A stretch of DNA of 58,542 nucleotides from Bacteroidales bacterium UBA6401 (GTDB taxonomy: Bacteria; Bacteroidota; Bacteroidia; Bacteroidales; UBA932), in contig DJPX01000027.1 of the NCBI GenBank assembly GCA_002438635.1, positions 1 through 58,542 on the forward strand. The letters run 5' to 3'. Each line of letters begins with the position of its first letter. The stretch's first letter is position 1. A program made the position numbers and the translations under genes. Positions 17,358 to 28,200 of this stretch are shown here, in pieces. The notes under the pieces are model-generated. The model was not told where the DNA came from. It was given only the letters and a program-made list of their open reading frames with translations, and searched no databases.

Positions 17358-18977
17358 TTAATCTCTGTAATCCATCTTTGGTTTAGAAGACTCTCCCCTT
17401 TTCTTGATAACAGGGCCTTCTGGTTCTGTATGGTGCTTAGGGTCACGTGGATCGTAGTAGTAAATGCCCATCGCATCAAACATCGCGTATGCAGACTCCA
17501 TTCTCAAAGAAAAATCCCCATAGTCCTTATTCTCAGGCGTAGTCCAAGCCGCTTCGGCAAGAGCACACAACCTTGGGAAAATCATAAAGTCGAATCTGTA
17601 CCTGTTGTGAACAAGTTCTGTCCATAAATTAGACTGAATCCCTAGCACATCGCTCATCTCGCTTTCGCTAAGTTTCCACTGCTCATACCATGCGTCCGGA
17701 AAAGCATAGACATCTTCAAGAGGGCAAAAGCCATCCCATATACGACCACATTTATGAGATGCGTCTTGTATGAAATCGTAATACATCGGTTTACGTGGAC
17801 ACAGAATGGTCTTATATCCCTCGTCTAAGGATTTTCTTAAAGATTGAGGCCTGTCGTGACGCCACCAGCAGATAATATTCTCTTCTTTATCTAATTTGAA
17901 ATCAAGTACATCATCCCATGCTATAACTTTTTTCCCTAGCATTTTCAAGGAATCGGTCATACGATTGATAAAATAGCCTTCTGCATCCTTTATGGTCTTT
18001 AGCCCGTGGCGACGCATCAGACTCTGAACATAAGGGTCACGATTCCACGCATCACTTCCATAGAAAACCTCGTCCCCTCCAATATGGATATATTTTGAAG
18101 GGAATAGGTCTGCCACCTCTCGAAGTATATTGGTTAAATACGTATATGTTCCTTCTTTTCCTACGTTGAAGGTAAAATCTGCAAATTGTGGCGTTCCCCC
18201 ACCATTATATTCCGGATAAGCACGATTGGCTGCTGATGCATGGCCTGGCATATCTATTTCCGGTATAATTTCTATGTGCCTTGAAGCTGCATAGGCAACT
18301 ATCTCTCTAATATCATCTTGCGTATAGAACTGAGCAGGAGTATCCGGGTCACTATGCGTGCCAATTCCTCCGATTTCAGTAAGTTTCGGATATGCTTTAA
18401 TCTCTATTCTCCACCCTTGCGCATCTGTCAAATGCCAATGGAACTTATTTAACTTATAATAAGACATTATATCCAGCAGCTGCTTAACAGTCTCTTTTCC
18501 AAAGAAATGCCTTGCTTCATCGAGCATAAAGCCCCTCCATCCATAACGTGGAGCATCTTCTATTACGCCACGCCTTACCGCGCCATTGTTAAGTTCTTGC
18601 AAAAAAGTCTGGATGCCATAAAATACTCCATCGCGTCCACCTGTAATAGAGACGGAATTCCTTCCAGTCTTTAACACATACCCTTCGTCTGTCAAGGTCT
18701 CATCTATGCTAAGGTTTATAGTCCAAGCATTTTGCTTGCCTTCAGATGATATTGCCATTTTATACCCTTTATCAGCAAGGGCTGCTTTTAGATATTGCGC
18801 ATCCGAACTTAAAATAGGCTCGTGATAGATAATCTTATCTATATGTGAGATATTAGTTTTAGAAGAATAAGTATCTGCCGTATTGGGAAGCGGGATAACG
18901 TCCGGTATCACATTTTTCCCTCTACACGAAACCACTAACAAAGTAATTGCAAGAGTTCTAATTAAGTTCTTAAGCAT
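17358..18977 (-). CDS. GH20 beta-N-acetylhexosaminidase lipoprotein
   Basis: A 539-residue lipoprotein (AITLLVVSC, Cys at 18). It has the small alpha/beta GH20b domain first, then the GH20 barrel starting at YGWRGFMLDEARHFFGKE. HWHLTDAQGWRIEIK and the catalytic D-E pair in HIGGDEVFYG identify the family; the Asp orients the substrate acetamido group and the Glu is the acid. Removes terminal beta-GlcNAc or beta-GalNAc in the periplasm or at the outer membrane. Its 5' side is preceded by an intercistronic hairpin. This is the only firmly assigned classical glycosidase in the PUL. Confidence 0.94.
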   Translation of the reverse strand: MLKNLIRTLAITLLVVSCRGKNVIPDVIPLPNTADTYSSKTNISHIDKIIYHEPILSSDAQYLKAALADKGYKMAISSEGKQNAWTINLSIDETLTDEGYVLKTGRNSVSITGGRDGVFYGIQTFLQELNNGAVRRGVIEDAPRYGWRGFMLDEARHFFGKETVKQLLDIMSYYKLNKFHWHLTDAQGWRIEIKAYPKLTEIGGIGTHSDPDTPAQFYTQDDIREIVAYAASRHIEIIPEIDMPGHASAANRAYPEYNGGGTPQFADFTFNVGKEGTYTYLTNILREVADLFPSKYIHIGGDEVFYGSDAWNRDPYVQSLMRRHGLKTIKDAEGYFINRMTDSLKMLGKKVIAWDDVLDFKLDKEENIICWWRHDRPQSLRKSLDEGYKTILCPRKPMYYDFIQDASHKCGRIWDGFCPLEDVYAFPDAWYEQWKLSESEMSDVLGIQSNLWTELVHNRYRFDFMIFPRLCALAEAAWTTPENKDYGDFSLRMESAYAMFDAMGIYYYDPRDPKHHTEPEGPVIKKRGESSKPKMDYRD

Positions 18978-19000
18978 AAGCGTAATATCTATAATTGGGA

Positions 19001-19028
19001 CCGGTAGGGAGTATCACCTCCCTGCCGG
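19001..19028. other. Intercistronic hairpin between surface lipoprotein gene and GH20 gene
   Basis: Arms 19001-19011 and 19018-19028 pair at ten of eleven positions around a six-base loop, very GC-rich. It lies in the 59-base gap between the stop of the 781-residue lipoprotein gene and the GH20 start. In the transcript direction the stem is not followed by U residues, so it may stabilise the upstream susCD-type message or partly terminate transcription rather than end it. Confidence 0.6.
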
Positions 19029-19036
19029 CAAAAAAA

Positions 19037-21382
19037 TTAAAATTTACTAAAAGGAATATTATATGCGATAAGTCCGTTGTTCTGAGCAAGCATATATGCC
19101 TGAACGCTATGTCCGTCTGCACCTGGTGCAAGAAGCACATAGAATGCGCAATTATCATTATCTGCTAAAATAGTCTTTCCTGTCTCGAAAACGAAAGGAG
19201 AGGTAAGTCCTGTTACGCCATATCCGGTTCCTTTAGGGCCACCCTTAGAAGCATCACCAGTTTTGTCTCCCTCACGGCTATCAAAGATAAACCCGTTTAC
19301 CATAGAGCCTTCTGTAGGAACATTGCCCAAATTGGCCACGTACATACGCGAAGCATAGCGGAAAGCTTTAGCTGGAGACTCCTGCTGATATGCACCATTA
19401 TGTGCGGCTAAAATTATAGTTCCATTTATTCTAAGAGCATCCATACCAAGACATGGCCTCTGATACTGAACTGCTTGGCTAAAAGGCCACCAGTGAGTGG
19501 AAGGACGAGTGAATGGGAATGCGGTAGTAGAATTTGTCACATACACATTATACTGATTATGATTACCTGTACTATAAATATATTCAAGATTCTTAGGCGC
19601 AGTCAGATCATCTGGATAATTAAGTGGAACGACTGTAGTCATGGCACCAAATGATGCTACAGCATTACTTCCTGGCCAGTAAACATAAGCCTTAGGCTGC
19701 AGCTTACCGTCTTTCACGAACTGGAATACTGGACGATAACTCTTCCATGAGCACGTGGCTATAACCGCATCCTTAGTAAGATCGCCATATACTTTTACAG
19801 TATTGTAAATATCTATTTTCTTATTTCCATTCACTCCGTATGGCGCATTCTCATAAGTAGAGCCTGTGAGAGCCGCATATATAAATGATGTAGGCTTCTG
19901 ATCTATACCATTTTTCCATACATAAGCACGAACGACATCATTAGATGTTTCCTCGTCTATCGTAGAAGTATAAGCCACAGCGAAAAGGTGTCCGGCATCG
20001 TCAGTAGTAATAGCACGGAATTCTCTATCCTTACAGTCAATACCTTCGGTGTTGATCTTCACATCAGAAAGAAGTTCTCCTGTCATGCGATCATACACCG
20101 GCATTTCATCTATGTTCTTACTGTTTGAAAGTATAAGATAATTACCCACCACAGCCATAGTGTAGTTAGCATCCTTAGTGAATCCATGAGTGTCATCAGT
20201 GTAGGTCTGGAAACCGAAAAGCGCTTCGATAACATCTTCTTTAAACGCCTCCTGATTTATAGTAACTTTTTGAAGTTCAACATCCTCCATATTCTTTACT
20301 ACAACTGTAGCACTACGCGCTCCTCCAGTATTTTCAGCAACCTTAAGTATAGCTGAATGTTCTGATGCCTTAGTCTGGACAAGGGTAATCCATGATGCCT
20401 CTGCAGGAATCTCAACTTTGAATTCTACATTAGTTACGAATTTAATTTCCACATTTTCGCCATACTTGCTTACACTATAAGCTGTAGTAGCCATAGTGAA
20501 TTCCTCTGCCTCGAAATGAAGAGCTTTCATACAAGTTTTATCCCCCTTATTGGCAAATACCAGAACTTTCCCTGCAACGAAAGGTGATGGTGCCGTAACC
20601 TTGATATTACCTTCAGAGTCTGAAGTTTTTACCACTTCTGCAGCATATCCATTCTCTGAGATAGTTTCCACTACCACAGTATTATCAGCATTTGTAAGCA
20701 CGTATGGAATAGTAATAGAAGATCCTGCCTTTACACCAATTCCACCAGAGCGGGCAATAGAAAGGGCAAATTCCTTATAACGAGGGATGGTCACCTTGTA
20801 GTTATCTTCATCTTCAAAAGTGATATACACATTATCTTCGTCATATTCAACCTTATAGTTAGAAGAAACGGTGGCACCTGTTTTACCTAAACGCTCCCAT
20901 GTCTTTCCGTCGTAAGAAACACATAGATATGCTTCTTCATCTATCTTGAACTGAGGAGTAGCACCATCGACCCTAAGTTTAGGATCAGTAAACTCACCAT
21001 CAATAGTCCAATAGTAAATGCCATCGGTATCTTTCTTAATACTTACAACAGAGCCATCTTTGCCAGCTTCGCCGTCTTTTCCGTCGGCACCATTAAGACC
21101 ATCTTTTCCATTACGGATTTCAACAGTTCCACTTTGAGTAAACATAATGGCATAACCTACCTGAACGCCATCCTCCATAATAGGTGTAACGCCAGTGACA
21201 TAATCTTTATTTTCAATCGCCTTTACCAGAGTCTGGAGTTCATCCATCTGGGCTTGCAATTTTTCTAGAGCGGTTACCCTGTTTTCAAGATTAGTAACTC
21301 TGTCTGTTAGTGCAGTGTCGTCGTACTGCTGGCATGAAAAAGCAAGCAATGCGGCCGTCGCCAAATAAAACAATTTTTTCAT
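19037..21382 (-). CDS. PUL surface lipoprotein with DUF4988-like coiled coil, collagen-like linker and BACON domain
   Basis: A 781-residue lipoprotein (LATAALLAFSC, Cys at 17). Residues about 24-58 form a short heptad coiled coil (TDRVTNLENRVTALEKL), followed by NGKDGLNGADGKDGEAG, a Gly-X-Y-like run typical of DUF4988/'PL29 N-terminal' modules. Residues about 290-385 look like a BACON Ig-like domain. The C-terminal ~390 residues are homologous to the C-terminal part of the next upstream gene product (compare FRAITTDDAGHLFAVAYT with LRAISTDDEGHLVAATYT). That shared module resembles a carbohydrate-binding beta-propeller. Most likely a surface glycan-binding protein. Confidence 0.8.
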   Translation of the reverse strand: MKKLFYLATAALLAFSCQQYDDTALTDRVTNLENRVTALEKLQAQMDELQTLVKAIENKDYVTGVTPIMEDGVQVGYAIMFTQSGTVEIRNGKDGLNGADGKDGEAGKDGSVVSIKKDTDGIYYWTIDGEFTDPKLRVDGATPQFKIDEEAYLCVSYDGKTWERLGKTGATVSSNYKVEYDEDNVYITFEDEDNYKVTIPRYKEFALSIARSGGIGVKAGSSITIPYVLTNADNTVVVETISENGYAAEVVKTSDSEGNIKVTAPSPFVAGKVLVFANKGDKTCMKALHFEAEEFTMATTAYSVSKYGENVEIKFVTNVEFKVEIPAEASWITLVQTKASEHSAILKVAENTGGARSATVVVKNMEDVELQKVTINQEAFKEDVIEALFGFQTYTDDTHGFTKDANYTMAVVGNYLILSNSKNIDEMPVYDRMTGELLSDVKINTEGIDCKDREFRAITTDDAGHLFAVAYTSTIDEETSNDVVRAYVWKNGIDQKPTSFIYAALTGSTYENAPYGVNGNKKIDIYNTVKVYGDLTKDAVIATCSWKSYRPVFQFVKDGKLQPKAYVYWPGSNAVASFGAMTTVVPLNYPDDLTAPKNLEYIYSTGNHNQYNVYVTNSTTAFPFTRPSTHWWPFSQAVQYQRPCLGMDALRINGTIILAAHNGAYQQESPAKAFRYASRMYVANLGNVPTEGSMVNGFIFDSREGDKTGDASKGGPKGTGYGVTGLTSPFVFETGKTILADNDNCAFYVLLAPGADGHSVQAYMLAQNNGLIAYNIPFSKF

Positions 21383-21588
21383 TTTACTATGTGTTTTAGT
21401 GTTTTTAGTAACGTGAAAAAAATAAGCTGCGTCAGATTAGAATGAGATTTTCGAGGATAGATTTCTTTTCGAAAAAGGAGTGTGCCGGTGGCACATAACT
21501 GATGAGAAAAGAAATATAGACCAAAAAGATTTTCTAAGATGATGCAATTTATTTTTTGAAGGTTACTTAATTTTATATACTTTTTTAA

Positions 21589-21616
21589 GTTTCGCAAGGG
21601 TACGACCTTGCGAAAC
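21589..21616. repeat. Inverted repeat with GTTTCGCAAG core, after DUF5018-type gene
   Basis: Perfect 11-base arms (21589-21599 and 21606-21616) around six bases lie 5 bases past the stop of the 649-residue lipoprotein gene, in a 239-base gap. The arm sequence recurs as an inverted repeat in the hppA leader at 58267-58319. No U-tract follows in the transcript direction, so it is not a textbook terminator. The rest of the gap is AT-rich. It contains an open 72-codon frame that looks non-coding. Confidence 0.65.
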
Positions 21617-21621
21617 CATAA

Positions 21622-23532
21622 TTACATGTCGTAACGAGTAATTTCGTATCCTAGTACACCAGCATTAGCCGTGAACATATATACTTGAACAACATTACCA
21701 TCGGCACTTTCTACAAAGATGACATCCCCACGTTTTGTTAGGTTGTTACCGCCGAATTTGCCATCTGCGGGGTTAAATGGATACGTGGAAGTCATGCCAG
21801 AAGGGCTATTACCTGTACCTTCTGGGCTACCTATTCCATTTACGGCATCACCCTCTCTTGAGTCAAAGAGCAACCCACTCTGAAGAGAAGCAGGAGATGG
21901 ACTCATACCTATGTTAGAGACATAAAGCCGATGTGCCCAAATGCCATTTGAAAGGTTTCCATTCTGAACTGCAAGCAGATAAGTTCCATTAAACTCCACG
22001 ACATCTCCGCTTCGCATATCTTTAGCGTAGTCATAATTACCATTAGACACCCACCAGTGTGATGTAGGCTGATCGAAAATAAATGAACCGGTCTCTATTC
22101 CAGAATTCCAGCCTATCTGTGGACGGAAATCTCCTATGATGCAATACTTAAGTGGCGATTCAGCGTTGATAGGAATAGCCTTAGAGGAATTTTTCGTAGA
22201 AAGCCAGAATTTCTTTCCATTAATATCGTACGGGCAGTATTGTTCCACCTTCTGGTATTGGCCATTATTAAAGTAGAAAGCAAATACACGACCTACGCCA
22301 GCCTCGGTAGATGTAATGACTGCACTTCCATTCGTAAGACTACCTTTTACTCCCATAACATTGAAAAGTTCATTGGCCTTAGATGGGAGAGCCATCATCT
22401 CATCACTCTTAATGTCAAGATCCATAATTAGCTTAGGCGCTGCTGCAAGTCCATTCTCCCATAGGTAAACCTTAATGGAAGGGTCTGTAACTACATAGTC
22501 CCATCCAGCAGCTACTGTAGTTTCAGTAGGCTCCTTAAGACAAGTGTATGTTGCAGCTACAAGATGTCCCTCATCATCAGTTGATATGGCACGAAGTTCC
22601 CTGTCGGCATCTATTCCACTGGTATTTATCGTAAGATCAGTAATGACTCTTCCAGAGAAACGGTTAAGGACCGCCATCTTGTTGAAATTATCTTTATTAC
22701 TGATAATAAGATAATTATCAACTGCAGCCATAGAGCAGTTAGCGTCAGCCTCAAAACCAAGCGTATTCACGGCGGTACACTGCAGACCGAAAAGATTAGA
22801 GATATACCCAACTCTTCCGGCAGGTACTACTGAAGGCGTTTCTATTATCACCTCATATATAGTACTTGTAACGCCATCTTGCGATACGACTTTAATCTCC
22901 TTAATGGCATTAAGATTCACTATACCACTTTGTGGATCATATCCCGGAGCCTGTATACTGGCCCATGGAGCAGGAGTAAGCTTTACCGAACCTAACGCTG
23001 CTTCAACAGCACCGGAGGTTTTCAAAACGGTTAGTTTACCCTTTGGGTCATCTGTAGTCGGCTCAGTTATGCTAAACACCGCACGAACATCTTCATCAGT
23101 AAGTGCTACCTTAGAAAGAGAAGAATTGTCAGACTTCTTACGTACTGCCCTAAAAGTATAAGGCTTGCGAGTACCATCCTCATAGACAAGCGTACTTACG
23201 AAGACCTGCCCGTCGGAAAAATCGTGAATTCCACTTATACTTGGCTCGAATTTAGCGCCAAGTGGCATTGTCGCCCTTAGTTTTATACCTGTCAGATCTG
23301 ACATTATCTCCTCAGTATCACTTATATAATAAGGCATGTTGATGGTGATCGTGTAATCCTCATCGTTTATTACTACAGAGTCGTACTCTACTCCATTTTG
23401 AACTAAAGTAGCTCTAACGCTGAGGTGCATCACATTATCGTTATTCTCCCTTATAAGATCATCTGGCTTATGACAAGCACTGAAAATGGTGGAGAAAGCG
23501 ATAATAGGAAATATTATTTTACTTATTTTCAT
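21622..23532 (-). CDS. DUF5018-type PUL surface lipoprotein
   Basis: A lipoprotein of about 636 residues. The frame is open to 23571, overlapping susD, but the ATG at 23530-23532 begins a proper lipoprotein signal (MKISKIIFPIIAFSTIFSAC), so I start there. Two Ig-like repeats follow (about residues 30-250), each with the DUF5018 look: predicted strands around ISDTEEIMSDLTG and GTRKPYTFRAVRKK, then a second copy ending YEVIIETP. The C-terminal ~380 residues match the C-terminal module of the 781-residue lipoprotein. Immediately after susD, the position of SusE/F-type surface glycan-binding proteins. Confidence 0.82.
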   Translation of the reverse strand: MKISKIIFPIIAFSTIFSACHKPDDLIRENNDNVMHLSVRATLVQNGVEYDSVVINDEDYTITINMPYYISDTEEIMSDLTGIKLRATMPLGAKFEPSISGIHDFSDGQVFVSTLVYEDGTRKPYTFRAVRKKSDNSSLSKVALTDEDVRAVFSITEPTTDDPKGKLTVLKTSGAVEAALGSVKLTPAPWASIQAPGYDPQSGIVNLNAIKEIKVVSQDGVTSTIYEVIIETPSVVPAGRVGYISNLFGLQCTAVNTLGFEADANCSMAAVDNYLIISNKDNFNKMAVLNRFSGRVITDLTINTSGIDADRELRAISTDDEGHLVAATYTCLKEPTETTVAAGWDYVVTDPSIKVYLWENGLAAAPKLIMDLDIKSDEMMALPSKANELFNVMGVKGSLTNGSAVITSTEAGVGRVFAFYFNNGQYQKVEQYCPYDINGKKFWLSTKNSSKAIPINAESPLKYCIIGDFRPQIGWNSGIETGSFIFDQPTSHWWVSNGNYDYAKDMRSGDVVEFNGTYLLAVQNGNLSNGIWAHRLYVSNIGMSPSPASLQSGLLFDSREGDAVNGIGSPEGTGNSPSGMTSTYPFNPADGKFGGNNLTKRGDVIFVESADGNVVQVYMFTANAGVLGYEITRYDM

Positions 23533-23545
23533 ATTCTTGTATATT

Positions 23546-25246
23546 TTATAGCCATTCTTCATTTTGATCACATAGACTATTATTTCTAAGTTCTGCCTTA
23601 GGGATAGGGAAAATATTCATCCTCTTTTCAAAATGACGATCCTGAGTGTCACACTCTACCCTATTATAAGAAAGAGTACCATCGGCATTTTTAGTAATTT
23701 CGATACCATGCAAGCGCTTTCCATCAAGTGTCTCAGTGGCTATACCCCACCTTACAAGATCAAAATAACGATGTCCCTCCATACCTAATTCACATACTCT
23801 CTCTTGATTTAAGTCTGAAAGGTATTCATCCCAAGAGCTCTTCTGGCCTCTAGCCGGCATTCCGACACGCTCTCTTACATGATTAAGATCTGCATAAGCC
23901 TTATCCCATTCACCCTTCTTCGCATAAGACTCTGAACGAATAAGATAAATCTCAGCAGCACGCATTTCAATCCAATACTGACCACTCAAAATATTAGTAA
24001 AATTAATCTTTTTACTGTCACTAAGGAACTTACGAATAACATAACCTGTCGTCGTCTTATGTACATTATCCTGACCACTGGTAGCAAATGCCATATAGTT
24101 TCCGCTATCTTTAGTAAGATCCAACTTCCTATCTAGCCAGTCAGCCCCATTATAAAGAATAGAAGCATAGAATCGAAGGTCGCGATTCTGATATGGCTCA
24201 TTGCCATAGGAAGAGATATTATTCCAGTCAAATGCTTGCCATTCTTCTCCCACTTTGATATCAAACATAGAAGCATATTCATCCGAAGGAGTAGCACATA
24301 CACCAGCATCAAAACTCTTTAGACCCAAAATAGCCGGATCTCCCGGAGCGCAAAAATAAGTATTGAAGTTATGTTGTTTAGCACTTGCATTTCCTGTACC
24401 CTGCTGGAAATAAGCTGCAAGTATAACTTCCTTATTACCAACTGATGTATAAATCTTATTATAATCATCTATGTTGCTTACAGGAAGCATGTCATATCCG
24501 AGCGCAAGCACATCCTCACAAGCCTTAATGGCCTCATCCCAGCGCTTAGCATATAGACAAGCCCTTGCCTTCATGCCAATGGCAGCAGCCTTATTTACAC
24601 GCCCGAAATTAGTCGCAGGACTATCCCATACTTCTGGAAGATCTTCTGCAGCTTTTGTATATTCGGAGATGATAAAATCATAGCATTCCTGCTCTGAAGA
24701 GCGTGCCTTGGCCCTTTCATTAGGACCATCCACCTTATCCTCATCGATTCTTAGTACTACGCCACCATGCCTAATGACAAGTTCTTGATAAGCAAATGCC
24801 CTAAGGAAGCGCACTTCGGCTGTTCTTTTCTTCACCTCCTCCTTATCCAAAGCATCTGCCCTACCAGTACTTAAATCATAGAAGTATTCATTCAATCTAC
24901 GGATATATGTGTACATTGAAGACCAGTTACTACGATAATTGGCATCCACAGTAACATAATTAGTATTATAAAATGCCTGATTTACCTGTCCCTTGTCTCC
25001 CCACCACGAATATTTAAGTAGATCAGATACGCCATCATCCATAATGTAGCCATTAGCAATATCAGCATTGGCATAAATAAGCGAGTAAAATCCCTTCACA
25101 TAATAATCCATGTTATCAATTGAAGCATACGCTACCTTTTCGCTGTACCATCCTGTAGGATCGTAATCTAATGAATTACATGAAGAGACTAGAGTCGCTC
25201 CTGCCATTATGGCTCCGAACAAAGTATTCTTTATAATATTTTTCAT
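23546..25246 (-). CDS. SusD/RagB-family outer-membrane nutrient-binding lipoprotein
   Basis: A 566-residue lipoprotein (AGATLVSSC, Cys at 23). SusD features are the N-terminal NSLDYDPTGWYSE, the TPR-like helices holding RAFAYQELV and AAAIGMKARACLYAKRWDEA, and the C-terminal IYLIRSESYAKKGEWDKAYADLNHVRER with LNQERVCELGMEGHRYFDLVRWG. Each quoted stretch is a family hallmark. It forms the lid over the SusC pore and binds the glycan. It begins 18 bases after susC. Start is fixed by the signal peptide. Confidence 0.95.
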   Translation of the reverse strand: MKNIIKNTLFGAIMAGATLVSSCNSLDYDPTGWYSEKVAYASIDNMDYYVKGFYSLIYANADIANGYIMDDGVSDLLKYSWWGDKGQVNQAFYNTNYVTVDANYRSNWSSMYTYIRRLNEYFYDLSTGRADALDKEEVKKRTAEVRFLRAFAYQELVIRHGGVVLRIDEDKVDGPNERAKARSSEQECYDFIISEYTKAAEDLPEVWDSPATNFGRVNKAAAIGMKARACLYAKRWDEAIKACEDVLALGYDMLPVSNIDDYNKIYTSVGNKEVILAAYFQQGTGNASAKQHNFNTYFCAPGDPAILGLKSFDAGVCATPSDEYASMFDIKVGEEWQAFDWNNISSYGNEPYQNRDLRFYASILYNGADWLDRKLDLTKDSGNYMAFATSGQDNVHKTTTGYVIRKFLSDSKKINFTNILSGQYWIEMRAAEIYLIRSESYAKKGEWDKAYADLNHVRERVGMPARGQKSSWDEYLSDLNQERVCELGMEGHRYFDLVRWGIATETLDGKRLHGIEITKNADGTLSYNRVECDTQDRHFEKRMNIFPIPKAELRNNSLCDQNEEWL

Positions 25247-25264
25247 ATATAGTCTCCTTATTAA

Positions 25265-28200
25265 TTAAAATGATAGATTAACACCGAAACTAAAAGTCCT
25301 CTGCTGAGGATAATATCCAGTAATAACATTCTGACTTTCAGGATCAATATATTTGAAATCCGTGAAAGTGAGAAGGTTAGTCCCAGTAACATAAATACGA
25401 AGCCTATCTACTTTAATCTTGTTCAATAATTTAGCTGGTAAAGTATAACCCAATGTAGCATTCTTCAAACGAAGATAAGCACCATCACGTTTCCAGAAGT
25501 CAGACTGCAATCCGTTGTTTCTATAAGAAGCCTTGTCTACAGATAGACGTGGGAACTGAGCATCTGTATTATCAGGACGCCAGCTACCTTCTACGAGATA
25601 AAGAGGAGCATTATCGTAATTACCATACCAAGGAACTGTCAAAGGCGTAAGGTCAGTAACACCATTCAGATTAGACCACGCGCCCATAAGCATTTTATCA
25701 CAAAGAGCTGCACCCTGGAACTGAAGAGAGAAATCGAATCCCGCATAATCGGCATCGAACTGGAAAGAGAACATCATCTCAGGCATGGTACTACGCGCTA
25801 TGCGTACCATATCCTCCGAGTTAATCTGTCCATCACCGTTAATATCAACGTACTTTATGTCTCCAAGGCGAGGCGTAACATTAGCAGGCTTAGGAGCATT
25901 ATCTATCTCCTCCTGACTTTGATACAGCCCATCCGACTTATATCCCCATATAGCACCTACAGAAGAGCCAAGAACACTCTGCCAAGGCAAGATATTATCA
26001 CTCTGCTTTTTACTTAAAATACGGTTATGGGCATAAGTGAATGTTCCAGTAAGTCCGTAGTTAAACTTATTAATACGATTACGATGACGAACTATCAAAT
26101 CCACACCGGTATTATCAAATGAACCTGAGTTCTCCTGCGAAGGATAGTGTCCACCTAAAGATGGAGGGAATATGCTTCCGATAGAATTTAGGATGTTATA
26201 GGTGTATTTGTAGAAAAAGTCTGCCTCCACACTTAGTTTTCCTTTCCAAGCACTGAAATCAAAACCCACATTCGAAGAGCGCATACGCTCCCAAGTAAGT
26301 TCTTCAAAAGGATATGAAACGGCGTTATATAATGTGTTCTGCGCGGTCGGACTAGTTCCGAAGGCAACACTATTTGCGGACCAACTATAACTCTTCCTGT
26401 ATTGGTATGCTGATACATTTTTCGAACCAAGCTCGCCAATAGAGCCACGTATTTTGAACATATCCACTTGAGGGAAAGCATCTGCAAAGAATTTTTCTTT
26501 CGACATAACCCATCCCAGGGATGCTGAAGGGAAGAAACCCCATCTATGGTCCTTGTGGAAAAGATATGAACCATCATATCTACCGGAGAACTCTACCAGA
26601 TATTTGTCATCATAGATATAATTCAACCTACCCACATAACCCGCTTGAGCGCCATGTCCGAATGATTCTGAATTCTGTGCAGTTCCGGAGTCACCAAAAT
26701 TAAGATATGGGAGGTCAGCGAAAGCAAAAGTACGGCGAGAACCAGTGAAAGATTCGCTCTGGTCTTGAGTCTGTTCATAAAGGAACAACGCGCCTACCGA
26801 ATGCTTTCCAAATGTATTGTTATAAGATATCTGCGGGCGAATAACTACCTGTTGAACCATAGTCTCGCCTTTATACATGTTTTTATCCTTGAGCAAATTT
26901 GCTGCATCTTGCCATGAATAAGAAGTACTACCGAAAGAATCTGGAGCTAACACCTTATAACTATATGAGAATGTCTTTCCGTTCTGATTCCTCCAGTCCC
27001 AACTAAAGAACATCGATGCCTTCAATCCTTTAAGGAATGGGAAAGAATACTCGGCACGGGCTGAAGTCTCTACTTTCACTGTCTTAGTTTCCTGGAAACC
27101 AGAATGAGCCGAACCATAAAGAGGATTAGCGGCCGTATTTTTCGTACGATATCCAGATACCGGCTGTCCGTTTATTTCCTGAGGGACAAAAGGCAGAGAA
27201 TAAAGCATCTGATGGAAAATACTATAAGACTTCTGGTTCTCATAAGAATATCCACCTGGAATATAATTATCTGACACCCATCCACCTAGATTAAGGGCTA
27301 TCTTCATATTTTCAATAGGAGTGGCCTCGACATTTGAACGGAAAGAAGTCTTAGAATAATTATGCCCCTCAATGATACCATTCTGGCTAAGATAGCCTCC
27401 ACTTATAAAATACCTTACCTTCTTATTACCTCCGTTAACAGACACGCTGTGCTGCTGCATGGTGGTAGTACGGTAAAGAGGAGCCGTCCAGTCTGTATTT
27501 TCGAGTCCATCGTTAGGGTCTCCATTAGAAGTCATATCTATCTGTTCTTGAGTAAAATATGGCTCATTACCATCAAGGACACGACCTAAATTGTAGTACT
27601 CCATGTACTGGGTACCCGTCATCATCTTAGGAAGAGCCGTGGCATGTGATAGGGTCATACTACCACTATAATTTATGGTAGCCTTTCCTTCTGTACCACT
27701 CTTGGTGGTGATAAGAATAACACCCGAGCCTCCATCCATACCATAAACTGCACAAGCGGCAGCATCCTTAAGTACAGAAATAGAAGCAATATCGTGAGCA
27801 TCTACACTTCGCATAGTACGTTTCACACCATCCACCAGGACAAGTGGCGAAGTGCCTTGATATGACGAATAACCACGCACCAGCATAGTCACATCGTCCG
27901 AGCCAGGCTGACCGACGGACTGTTGTGAAACTATACCTGGAAGTTTGCCGACAAGGGCTTGAGAAACATTGCTGGATGTGGTTTTAAGGATTTCTTCCTG
28001 ACCCACAGCTGCCACAGAACCCGTTAAATGTGCTTTTTTCTGAGCACCATATCCTACTACGACTACCTCGTCAAGAGCATTGTCATCTTCACGTAAGACT
28101 ACATCGATGACTTTTTGATTACCTACCTTAACTTCTTCGGTAATATAGCTCATAGAACTATAAACAATAATATCAGATTTCGATACTGATATCGAGTAAG

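Noticed and set aside
21379..21597. Open 72-codon frame in the gap between the two PUL surface lipoprotein genes
   Set aside because: Its end overlaps the start of the downstream gene, composition is like AT-rich non-coding sequence and no domain or signal is visible.
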